Under the pieces are notes generated by a model, which saw only the letters and a program-made list of their open reading frames with translations, was not told where the DNA came from and did not search any database. A stretch of DNA of 64,000 nucleotides from Dendrophyllia cribrosa (Eukaryota > Cnidaria > Anthozoa > Scleractinia > Dendrophylliidae), in assembly GCA_024195265.1 (NCBI GenBank), contig JAJLRJ010000003.1, positions 31,649,643 through 31,713,642 on the forward strand. The letters run 5' to 3'. Positions 37,796-49,700 of the stretch are shown here, piece by piece. The stretch's first letter is position 1, and each line of letters starts with the position of its first letter. Position numbers and translations under genes: made by a program.

Positions 37796-39350
37796 CTAAA
37801 TCACCAAAACTATGACGTCTTTCCCATAGTATTGCATAATCAAACCATAATAGCAATTATTCAGTATTCCAAAATAGAACATACCCAAAGATCATGCTAT
37901 TTTGCTCTGCCATATCGCTCATCAGTAAAACACAAACTTTTAACTTCCTTAAAACGTTTCCATTCGTAAAAATACACCGTGACATTCTCAAACTGCGTTT
38001 CCCAAGGAAACGCATTTGACCTACTTTTTACCCTTCTAAAGCAGCTTTAATGACTTTACAACAAATGATTGAAAATTTGAAACATTGATATTTCTCGATA
38101 GGTAACGTGAGATATCGAAACTTTATAAGAACTTTAATACCTTTGCGGTGACGTAATGTGAGATATGACAAGTTCATGACAAGTTCTGACATTCTAATAC
38201 CCTAGGGAAATTAACAATAGGTCCGGGGGTGCTCCTCAAAAATTTTAGTGGCGGTATGTGACGCCCTTCTTGAAATCCTAACCGGTACCGGTTTAACCAA
38301 CCATATCCTCAATACCCTGATAGCTTCTATAAAGAAGAAAGAAGTAACCCCCCTGGACAAAAGTTAACAATGGCCTTTTGTTAACAACTTTTGTCCTTTT
38401 TGTATTCATTCCTAAATCTCGTTTATGCGCATGCGCATTAACGAGATAAAAATAACTTGAGACACATTTTCATTGGAATAGGGTATGTATGGGGGATTCG
38501 CTCTCTTCCTGTTATGTTCTCTTGCTGTCAAACAAGAAGTAAAAACAAAACAAGAAAAAACACAGGTCTGATGATGGGGAAGTCGGGGGTGGGGGAGGGG
38601 GTCCGAACACCCCGGACCCTCCCCTTGGATCCGCTTGGTCAAACGTCACGCGACAGCAATCACCCAGTGAGTTCTCGTTTGACTCTCAACTATTAGTGTA
38701 CGAAGAATACTGACAACTTTTTGGCTCGATATTTTCTTTGTTTTTAGGCCTCGACAGAATACTGTTGACTTTTTGCGACCATTATAGTGGTAAAGCTACA
38801 GCTGAGCCCACTACACTACTGGGTGGCAACAGCTGACTGAAAACTATCATTAACTATCATGCGCGTGATGAAACGATCAACACAAGCCTATCATAAAAAT
38901 TTTGAAAATGTTCTAAGTAAATGATAGCGCGTGACCTGAGTTGATGATAGCCGATAGTGGATGATAGCTGGCAGCCTGTGAACAAGTTCCTTTTTAGGGG
39001 TATTGGAATTTTTTTCCGCCACTTAATTTATAACATGCATGGCTTTAATGGGAGTATCTCGTTCACGTTTCAAGCAATCCAAAAACTCTATGCTCATCTC
39101 ATGAATGGGTGTTTCGTGAATTTTTGGGTATGTTTGGGAGGAAATGGTTCTTCTCTAAGGATTTGTAAAGTTAAGAGAAATAAGAAATATCAACCTGGGG
39201 TTCTCTTGTGTGGGTATCAACTGTCTGTAACTGTTCAAAAAATCATTTTCTCGCTTCTATCCCTTCTTTAAACCTCTCAAAATTCCATTTAAATTTAGGT
39301 TGAGTCCCGCTTTAACCATTTCATTTCCAAAGTTATTTATGGAGACATGT
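37796..39350. other. No gene seen; small palindrome at 38346-38397
   Basis: GGACAAAAGTTAACAA is mirrored by TTGTTAACAACTTTTGTCC at 38346-38397. TATCAT/ATGATA words cluster at 38845-38970. Otherwise unremarkable AT-rich sequence. Confidence 0.4.
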
Positions 39351-39425
39351 AGCCTGCGAATACAGCCGCCTCTCATCGCTCCCGGCCGCTAGGGGCGTTC
39401 GCGCACTCCGGCTAGGAGACATGTA

Positions 39426-39520
39426 GTGTAGTTCTAACTTTTGAGTCTGTCGACGAAATCCTATAGTGTGACCATTCAAATGAAACATCTTCGGCAGTAC
39501 TTAAGCATGGTACCATAGGT
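39426..39520 (-). repeat. Dispersed GGTACCAT repeat, another copy
   Basis: TTTTGAGTCTGTCGACGAAA, ATAGTGTGACCATTCAAATG and AGCATGGTACCAT match the 12495-12668 units. Confidence 0.75.
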
Positions 39521-39972
39521 CTTTCAAGATTTTACAAAATAGAAGTTGGGGATTTTTCTTGAATTTTGATTTTGAGCACTCTTGGGAGTTAAAGGGTTTT
39601 AAAAAAATATACCCTCAAAAAGGAGCCCTGCCTTTCCTTTTTTGAAACTCCCGAAGACTTTTCGGGCCCGAAAGCTGTTTTAAATATAGTTTCTAACGAA
39701 ATGCGTTAAAGTTTTTAGCCCACAGATCAGCTAAAGTTGTGTCAGTAAACGTAAGATTTTATTGCTTAGCGTTCAAAATCAACAAAAATCTAATATCTAT
39801 TGGTAAACATTTTGCATGTAACACAGCTTTTCGTGACTTTCGAGAAACGCACTGCACGCCTGCATGCAGCATCACAGCATGCAGGGTTACAGCACCCGAC
39901 AGGTCCCGACAGCACGCCTCCCCCCCACCCCCCCCCCCCCCCCCCCTCACCCCCCACGTCCCGTGAAAATTG

Positions 39973-39980
39973 TGACGTCA
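39973..39980 (+). promoter_or_regulatory. CRE-type TGACGTCA upstream of the DED-like gene
   Basis: A perfect TGACGTCA palindrome 41-48 bases before the ATG at 40021. This is the consensus for CREB/ATF factors. Several repeats in the window carry the same motif, so function is only suggested by position. Confidence 0.3.
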
Positions 39981-40020
39981 TTGATGTTGCGCAGTGAAAG
40001 TAACAACTTGTTTTCGCAAA

Positions 40021-40716
40021 ATGGCTTTGCGTTCTGGAACTTCGAGACTGAAACCGTTTGGTTTGCAGAACTATCATCATTCCATTGTGTTCAAGGAGTA
40101 TATTTTACATTTGGTGAAGTCGTTGGGTAAAGAAGATAGGTCGAGGTTTAGGTTTTGGTGTATTGATATAATTCCAAGGGCGAAATTGGATATAGACGTT
40201 GCGAGTGATGGGGATCTGTTGAAGTTGGTTGAATTTTTGCAGGATGATGATCAGCTGTCCTTTACTGATATGTCTTTGCTGAAAGGGTTTCTTTCAGCTG
40301 TTGAGCGTTTTGATTTGTTGGAAATTTTATATAAGGTTGAATTACGCATCGCAATTGGTATCATTTTGGAAAATTATACTTCGAATATCTTACATCAAGG
40401 AAGTAACATTGCTTATCATTTGTACGCGGACGTTGTGGAGTTTTTAGTTTCCACAAGAGAGAAAAATCAAGAACTGATTTCTCAAGCCTTGGAGCAGTTA
40501 CGACAAGCTGGCGATAACAGTGTAATCCTGTTCTTATTGAATGGTGTGATTCAAGAGTGGCAACTGAATCCTCAGTTATCCTGGCCGGAAGTGACAGCTT
40601 TATTTGTGATCATGGGCGAGCTGTGTTCCTCCGTCGGTTCAGATTCTGAAGTGAAAGAAGATTTTGAGACAACAATAACATTATTTGCAGAGTGGATGCT
40701 AAAACTTGGGGGTCTG
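40021..40716 (+). CDS. DED-like gene, first coding exon
   Basis: The ATG follows CGCAAA and opens MALRSGTSRLKPFGLQNYHH. 232 codons without a stop end LFAEWMLKLGGL at donor GTAAGC (40717), phase 0. Reading on gives only VSFVMF before a stop, so the donor is the likely end. Codon use and absence of repeats set it apart from surrounding sequence. Confidence 0.75.
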
Positions 40717-43700
40717 GTAAGCTTTGTAATGTTTTAGCACTTATTAATGTAAAATCATGGTACTAACTTATCAAAAGGCTTTGGGCAAATGCAGGAAACA
40801 AATTGCATCAATAGAGCATCAGTTGAATGTTGAAAGTAATTTCGTGATAGCTCTGGTTTTCCATTACTTTGCTCGCCGGGCCAGCAGCACGCAAAAAGCG
40901 GCCATTAGGGAACTACTTTTGTGTTTTTAATCCGATGGAGCTCAAACTTTGCAACATAACAGACATTGCAAGTCCAAACAATCGTATCGTTTTTGTTTTT
41001 CGATTTTAACGGTCTTTGGCGGGGAAATGGTGTCATACAACTAGAAACAAAATTTTATTTTCACCTTATGACTAAACTGATAAATGGTTTTAAAAGAACA
41101 TGTTGAGACAAATTAAAATATGAAAAAAATATTGAAAAAGCTCAATTGGTTTAAAAGATATAAAGATCTGAATTTTGAAATTCCTGCCATTTTGTTACTA
41201 TTTTTAGAAATTTGGCAAGTTTCGACATGCAATATCTTTTTAATCAACAATCATTTTAAAATTATTTTTTTCATATTTAAATTCGTGTCAACATATTCTT
41301 TCAAAATCATACATTAGTTTTATCACATGGTGAAAATAAAATTCTGCTGTTAGTTGTTTGACGCCATTTTCTCAGGGTCTCTCAGGAAACAGTGAATTTT
41401 GTTTCCCTTGAATCTCAATGTTTCGAGGGAAACAAAATTTACTATTTTCCTCGGGAGCCGTGATTAAGTGTTAATTATTGTAGGAGTAAAACATAATTTA
41501 TTTCTACACAATCTGCAGCCAACAATTTTTTAATGTGTGTTTAATGTGTGTTCACCATCTATATCACTGGCTGTAATCATGTGGTGCAAATATTTCCTGC
41601 CTCCACAACTGTGCTAAGTATTTGTCAGTGACTAAGTATGTTGTACCGTCACTCTTGCAGAATATTCTCTTAGAGCTCTGAGAGCAAAATATGACAAGTG
41701 ATTCCCCAAAGTGAGAATAAATCATAAATGAGATTTAATAATTGATTTTTCCAAAACACAAGGAAAGAACTTAAAAACAATTGGTCAATTTTTTCAAGTT
41801 GCAATCCATCTCCATCCCGGCCATCCACAGTCAATTAGTGACATTAAAAATAGGTGATAAATATTTCCCTCTTTAATCTGGCGTCAGTTTGTCTTCATAA
41901 CAGGTGGCCCCTTTCTTTATTAACGGTAACTTTTTTCTTGGTTATCTACCCTCACCATTTTAATCACATACACTTACAAGACTTTAAAGTGTATATGACA
42001 GTGATTTTTTTATTTGCTTGATCAAATCTACATGATGTCCTGATAAGCAAATTAATGGAAAAAAATTTCGATATCGATTTTCCTGTTCTGCGGTTTAGCC
42101 GTCTAAAAACGTGAAATTTCACTTCCGGTCGGTTACAAAACCGCACAAGAAGCCTGAAGAAGGAAGACTGGGGATAGTCGGGCTGTGACGTCAATACAAG
42201 AACACCAGTTTCAATACCCGAGTTTCGCACAGTTGCCAAATTTGTTTTGCTTGTTGTCTTTCACGTTGTACGTTTCCATGCTGTACATGACCGCCAAAAT
42301 TATATCAAAAAACACGTCAACATGTAGTTAAAGAATAGACGCAGATTTCGGGAGCCATTCGGAATTCTCAGAAGTGGAATCGAATAATTCATCATCTGTT
42401 CACGACGAGCAACAAGCAGCTGGATCGCCGAATTGGTTCACTACCTGTGCATTTAATTTCAAAGACAAAGGTACCAAATTTTTTATTGCCACCAAAATCC
42501 ACATTTCGTGATTAACTTTGTCACCCTTCTTGAGTTCCTGCAGTGCATTACATGTAGCTGTTATTTTATGGGTATTGTTTTTTTGGTTTCACAAATATTT
42601 CTCTACATTCCTGTATTAGAAGATAATTGTGTACTTCACTGCATTTTATATGAAAATATATTCTTGATATATACATTCCTTAGTTAGCCATCAGTGGTGG
42701 ACTGTTTTGTGATCCTTTGATCCCACTCTTTTATTACGAAAGCTGAAATAAAAGTTACAATGATTCACTTCATTTTTTGCTTGGATCGATTTGTTGTTTT
42801 CTAACAAAGTGTATATGTTGTGGTTCAAATTTAATCTTTGGTTTGAAATTTTTAAACCAGTTTATGTTTTTTTTCAAACCAGTTTAAAATTTTGAACTGG
42901 TTTGAAATTTTCAAACTGGTTAGAAATTGTTAAACACATAGCTCATTCTCATTGATTTGTAACTCTGCCTGTAAACTGCTGTGTGTAAAATAAACTTGTG
43001 ACATTAAGGTGTCACACATTTCAGTAAGCACTCAGTTTTGTTGTATAGGGCTAAGCACTGATTTAAAATGGTTAGCTTTTATATAAGGTGAGTGTCACTG
43101 CTCACCAGTGCTAAAAGTGTACCCTTTGGGTTTAACCCCAGAGCGTCTCTTTAAAGGGCTATTTTGACAGGTTGGGGTTTGTATAAATCTGTAATCACTA
43201 AATTGAGTCACTACTTTGGCATAGTTTTACTCACCAAGACTGACATTCTTCCCTAGCAACATTTTGGGATGAAGCGATGTTACTTTATCACACTTTTCTA
43301 TTTGAATGGCTACCATATCTCCAACTTTGAAGATGTTTTTAGCCTGCTCTTTTTTGGTTATTTGCTGGACCATCTTTTCATTGTAAGTAGACTGGTTGGA
43401 GACAATCTTGCGTCTTTTTGCTTGCCGCTGATCGTTGAATTGACTCTCTGACTTTTCTTCCTGGTCTCCTTGGAGGCCTGGTTCTTCTGCATCAGGGTGC
43501 TGCTTGAGTTCTCTGTGATCTTTAAAGCTAAACACTGCTTCATATGGATTAGTTTGTATGGCTCTGTGATGTGTTATGTTCATGGTGTAGCTTGCTTCTG
43601 TTGTGAAATGGCACCACTTTGTAAGGTCTTTGTTTGCTTTGCTCATGATGAGTTTAAAAAAAATCTGTACGGCAGATTTAGAAAAATGCTTATTTTTGAG

Positions 43701-46700
43701 AATTTCTCACTAAATGTTTTTTCTACCTACAGAATTTTTTAAAAATCGCAATAGAAATGCACCAAATTGATCATAGGGGAGGGGGCAGGGCAGGTCAGGG
43801 GGGTAGGGGAGAGGGTAAGTGAGGTGAGGGGGATGCACAGAAATGATATGGGTGGGAAGGGCTTTTTTTTTTTTGGTGTATTATTCTTTTTAGACCCCCC
43901 AAAAAAACCCAAGCCCCTATTTTTTAAACCACACCCCATAAATAAAATCCCATTTTAGACAGTTGATAAACAAACCAGTTCAAAAATTTTAAACAGGTTT
44001 GAAAAAAATAAACTGGTTTAAAAATTTTAAACCAAAAAATATTTTGAACCACAACATATACATTGCAATTTATTTATTTTTATATAAGAGATATACTAAT
44101 GTGGTCAAGTCCAAAATGAAGCCTAAACTTTATATGGTTAAATTAGGGAATCAGAGGACTTTATTTGTTGTTATGCGTCGGTCAATTCCTGTATTGTAAT
44201 CCCTGAGATGGTCTCTTGATTTATCAAATTTAAAACAGTCTGCCCTACTTGGAGCAGCCCCCTCCCCCCTGGTGGTATTATGAAACCAGCCTGGCCTTTA
44301 CCTTTGTAGTTATATTGTCTTCCTTTGCCCAGGTGATAGATCCATTATATTTAATCATGAAAAGCTGACAAAATGCTAGGCACTAAGCCTTTTTACACAT
44401 TTGGATAGTGAGGAGATTAACGATACTCTTTCCTCAGTTTCCTTGCCTTTTTCTCTCCTCACAATTTTTCCTTCACATGAATCTCACTACATGTATTTGA
44501 GTGCCTGCATCGGGCTAAAGAACAACGCTGAGAGTCCCACTTAACATCACTTCAGCTCAGTTTCTGTTACACAAACTATATTAGGTGGATCATGGGTGTA
44601 TGTGTGTTACTTGTAGGGGGACCACCTGAATGCCCCTATTTGGTAATGAGGACAAGATGGCCTTCAAACAAAGCAAAAGTATAATATTGGTAATACAGTG
44701 TATTCTGTTTAAGGTTGGTCAAAAGCTCAATAGTTCTACATTAATTGTTCTATTCATTTCAACAACTGTGTCATTCAGAGTTTTTACATATGTTGGTGTA
44801 TGTCTAAGTACTCTTGGTTGCCAAAGTTTTAAAAAGAAAAGTATGAAACAAAACTGGAATATCCAGAGGGGTGGGGGTAGGGTCCAAACTAAAATACCTT
44901 TCATGGGAGGGGTATGGATATTTTCTGGAACACAATTTGTGAAAAAGCAAGAGGCTAACAGGGTTGCCATGGATACTTCCATGCTTGGAAGCAGGGATTT
45001 TGTAGTGGTGAGAGTGCTCGCCTCCCTCCAGTGTGGCCCCAGTTCGATTACCGGACTAGTTGTCATATACAGTAAACACCCGCTTGTAAGAACCAAGTGG
45101 ATTAAGAACCTACAGGCTGAAATTTGGAAATTAGACCCTCATTATAAGAACCCATTCAGCCTGACATTTGAAATAGGTTGTTTGTAAGATCAGTCAAAAA
45201 GCAGGCATTGTATCTAAAAATCCAGCTCCCATGTTGATTCATTAAGATGTGCTGTTTAGTGTGTACTGTAGTTCTTGTAATTCAAGCCAGACTCAGAGGT
45301 CCACTGTAAATAGTAGTACACTGTACTGTACACAACAGTTTCAGGGAAAGTATTGTACTGTAATTCCATTGTTGTACAAAATTATGTAGTTCCATTTAGT
45401 AGTTTCTGTGACACAACTGAAATAATGGGATTAAAGTACAAGCTCAAATGGAGCTTTCTGGATGTTAATAATCTGCCCAGAGTGAAGTACACTGTAACTG
45501 GTGCACATGCAAAACAGCAAAGAGAGAAGCTGGAACTCAATTGGCCTTCATGTCTTTTGCATCTGCACTCACCATGTTTACCGGTATCCAATTCCCCCTA
45601 ATGCCCTTTGAGCCTCCGTGGAGGATTAATAGGGCTAAAGGCAAAACAAATTTAGTTTTTTATGTTCACTGAGCTTGAGAACAGTGGCCTTCAGTAGCCA
45701 AATTTAATGCAAGTGATAACTGGTGATAATTCATTGGCAGTGGAATCTATCACTGATTGATTCACCTGCAAGCATCTTTGATCTTTGGCTACTTGTATAT
45801 TTCCCTTGACCTTTGTAATAAGAGTGGAAATACTTTGACCATGAGCAAGGAAGTCAATATAGATGTGATAATGCATCCAGAGTGATTCTATTAAAAAGCT
45901 GCACAGAAATCCACAACACATGTGTTCCCAGAGCTACTTGACCCTCATGCTCAGGCTCCGACGGTTAAGATGGCTGAGTGGCTCTGGGGACAAGAATGAC
46001 ATTGACTCAGAAAGTCCTTACCTATAGATGAGCCGCTTGCAGACAATGAGTGGTTGGAAAGTGAAGGAAGCTGAATAATGAATTATTCGATTCTGAGAGT
46101 TCCGATCGCTCCCGAAATCCACTTCTTTTCTTTAATTACATAAAATATTGACATGTCTTTTGATATCATTTTGACAGTCATGTACAGCAGGGACACGTAC
46201 AACATGGAAGACAAAACCCAAAACACTGAAAACAAACTCGGCAACTGAGCGAAGTCGGGAAACTGTCCTTCTTGTATTGACGTCACAACCCGACTATCCC
46301 CAATCTTCCTTCTTCAGGCTTCTTGCACGGTTTTGTAACCCACCGGAAGTGAAATGTCGCGTTTTTAGACGGCTAAAACGCGGAGAAGGAAAACCAATTA
46401 GACAAATATCGAACAAAAATTTTCCATTTTCTTATCAGGACATCATGTAGATTCGATCAAGCAAATAAAAAATCACTGTCATATACACTTTAATACAACA
46501 AAGCTTCAGTTGGGCAAAATATAATTTCTGACAAACTGTTCTTGAAAAACTGTACTACCACAGCTGAGGAAAAAAGCATAGAACAAACCTCAAATTCAAA
46601 AACCCTGTGTTTTAATTCTTATAGATTTTTACTCTGAAAACACTTTAATGATTTGATAACACTTCAATGATTTGATATTGACATCTCAACAAATATTATT

Positions 46701-49700
46701 TATTATTGACACAAAATTATATTGATTTGTTTGGTGCCAAATTAATGTGATTCGAGATGAAACGGTAGTCATGTAACCATGGTTTGTTTTTAAGCAAAAA
46801 AAAAAGCCGTCCGCTGACTATAATGATTTTAAAACAAAAAAGTAAACTTTGGCAAACATGTATCTGCCTGGGGAAGCAAACTTTGAGAGTTGCTTATCCA
46901 AAGGGCAAGCTGGAATCAAAGGTTTTTTTCAAGTGCTGTACATACATGTACATTCATGACATTTTTTATATATGTAATGAAAACTTGTATCTGTAATATT
47001 ATATTACAGTCAAATGAAAGAATCACGAAAAAAGAAGGAACCAAAATACAGGTCAATACAAAGTAGGCGATTTTGTTCGTATAAAGATAGATAAAGTAGA
47101 CAAAACTACGTCTCTCCAACCAAATGCATTACTTGGACAGGTGAAAAAAATACAAGATAATTACGCAAGAATAGCAACATTTGGAGTTATTTCAACTTTT
47201 ATTGCATTTAATCGGCTTAACGTGTGTCAAGAACTTAACTTAGATATTGATTATTCTAAAGAAATTCCATTTTCAACAGCCTGCAAAAGGGCAGTAGAAC
47301 AAATTGTAACAAAAGGTAATTGAAAAAGTTACATGATTTAATAATGACATTGCAGTAAAATATAACATCAAAACACCTCAGTGTCATATTTATCTGTTCT
47401 CATGTCTTACTACTGCTGTTCCAAATCTTGCATGTGATCACCAATGCCTGTGCATTTTCAGGCACTTGTGATAAAAAATAATCCCTGTCTACAACCAGGA
47501 GGAACTTAGTTATCATTGCTGGCATATAGTATTACTGAAAACCCGAGTACGACTCGAGTTCTGACCACTGCATTTCTTAGTAGCCAAAGTTCGAAAAATA
47601 GACTCCACCCATATCTGCAAATTAGCATTATTGGAAAATTCTTAACAGTTACTTAAATCCCACATAGTAACCTGACTTGGTTACCATCAGTGTGGACAAA
47701 TAGCTGATGCATTAACTTGTACTCCACACTGTAACAATTAATGGCCCAGGAGCACTAAACTCTAAAACCATTAAAATAACTTTACATAACTGAGAAGAAC
47801 CCCAGACAGCAAAAATTTGGCCAAAGATTTCTGGAATCATACATTGCTGACGGTTATTAACCCATTGACACCTGAACCGCCCGTAACCGCCCGTACAAGA
47901 CTCCACTGCTTTAAAAAATTGTAACTTTCTCAATCGTGCGAACATTGCCTTAACTAGCAGTTGTGAGCATTGACTAGAAAGTCTTTCAAATTGAGATACC
48001 CAATAAACACAAAAAAGTCAGCGATTTTTGCAGAATATCAGCGTTTGAATTTGGACAATAACAAACATTACCGTTTTTAACGTCATAGAAAAACAACAAA
48101 AATCACGTTTTTGCCTTTAGTTTTTTTTATTCAAATCATCGTGGCAAACCCAAAAGTCAACATTTACAGCAAAATTCAGTCCTAGTCCTAGCTTAGCAGT
48201 GAATTTTTTTGCTCTTATTCGTTGCTCGGGCCTAGCTACAGCTTCTTATACTAGTGCATACTCACCTTGCCTCGATTTTCAACATCACCACCGCACTGCA
48301 TGCTGGGAAATAAACAGATTTTTCGACAGCGTCCATTCCGTCCTCCACAATTTTCATATATATACTAAGTCCACAGCCACTCTGACCCACCGCCGAAATT
48401 TCGCGCTTGTTGTGTTCTCCTGTGGTCGCAACTTCCAAAATATGCCGCGGTAGGTCGAGAAATTCATCCAGAGTCGAGTCCCAAAGCTACTTCGTTTCCA
48501 GGCGGCCATTTTTCCAGTTCAACGAGCAACGAGCCAAATTCGTAAACGAAGTACAACACCTAACTCGCTTCATTGAGAAGTGGACTCTGAACTACCTCCA
48601 AGCTTAATGATGCTCACCAGGCAGCTACTAAAGATTAAAAATGGCTGTGAACTTACCAAAAATCGTAGATAATTAATATTGGACCCTTTATTGCAAATCA
48701 ACCAAGCAAAATGAGATCGTCACAATGACGTTTCCAGTAAACTCGAGCCTTCGGTGTTTTACAACAGCAGCACTTTCAATGGTAACTCCAAATATGAAGT
48801 CACGAAATCCCATGGGGCGTGTGTATGCAGAAAATCACTCAAAAACGTAAAAATCCTCAGGTGTCAATGGGTTAATGAAGAAGATTAGCAAAACGGCAGG
48901 TTAAAGTGCCCCTGTGATCAAATTTTTGATTTTCATTTTTTTACATTTTCGTGTACAATTAGACATTCTTACTCGTCTTGCCAAATTTCAATTCATTACG
49001 AACATCAGAAGTCATTTTATTTTAACATTTTTTTCGAGAATTTTCGGCCGCCATTAATCAACCTTGTTCCAAGGCTTGGTTGCGAATGGGTGAAAATGAC
49101 GTCAAAGACTCAAACATACCTCACGGGTTGAAATTATAATAACAATAAGTATTGAAAATCACGCGAAAAGCAACAAAAACTTTGGACTTGTTCTTCGTGC
49201 CATTTTCTACGCTTATTGTTATTATAATTTCAACCCGTGAGGTATGTTTGAGTCTTTGACGTCACTTTCTCCCATTCGCAACTAAGCCTTGGAACAAGGT
49301 TGATTAATGGCGGCCGTAAATTCTCGGAAATAAATATTAAAATCAAATGACTTCTGATGTTCGTAATGCATTGAAATTTGGCAAGATGAGTAAGAAAGTC
49401 TAATAGTACACGAAAATGTAACAAAATCAAAATCAAAAATTTGATCACCGGGGCACTTTAAATGAAACACCTTTGCTCATACATCAGTAATAAAACATCT
49501 TTACCCAACAGTTATTACTGGTAACTTGATGATGCTGTGGCTAATCCTGTCTTGTGCCACTTATCACAAGTTTAGTTTCAAAACGAAGTGTTTTCATTTC
49601 TGATCTGGTGCTAAGGATGATACAAAAATCCAGTTGTTAAGTTGAGGTTCTTCAAGAATGACTTGCACCAGCTATCCAATTTTGGGATACGCCTCTCTGG

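Larger units (their letters stand above)
41984..46493. mobile_element. 4.5-kb TTAA-flanked element with about 245-bp inverted arms
   Basis: The arms (41984-42230 and 46250-46493) begin TTAAAGTGTATATGACAG and its inverse and match the arms of the 550-bp fold-back at 11562-12111. TTAA at both ends suggests piggyBac- or Kolobok-type insertion. The interior carries a nested GTATATGTTGT element with integrase sequence, a tRNA-derived repeat, and an unidentified acidic frame (42352-42470). No piggyBac-type catalytic core was recognised. Confidence 0.7.

Noticed and set aside
42352..42470. Exon-like block DFGSHSEFSEVESNN with AG and GT borders, considered as a DED-gene exon
   Set aside because: It lies inside the 4.5-kb TTAA element and changes phase; more likely transposon-encoded (possibly a piggyBac-like acidic N-terminus), but too weak to call.
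44630..45187. 185-codon plus frame
   Set aside because: Includes a tRNA-derived repeat and has no recognisable domain or splice context; judged accidental.
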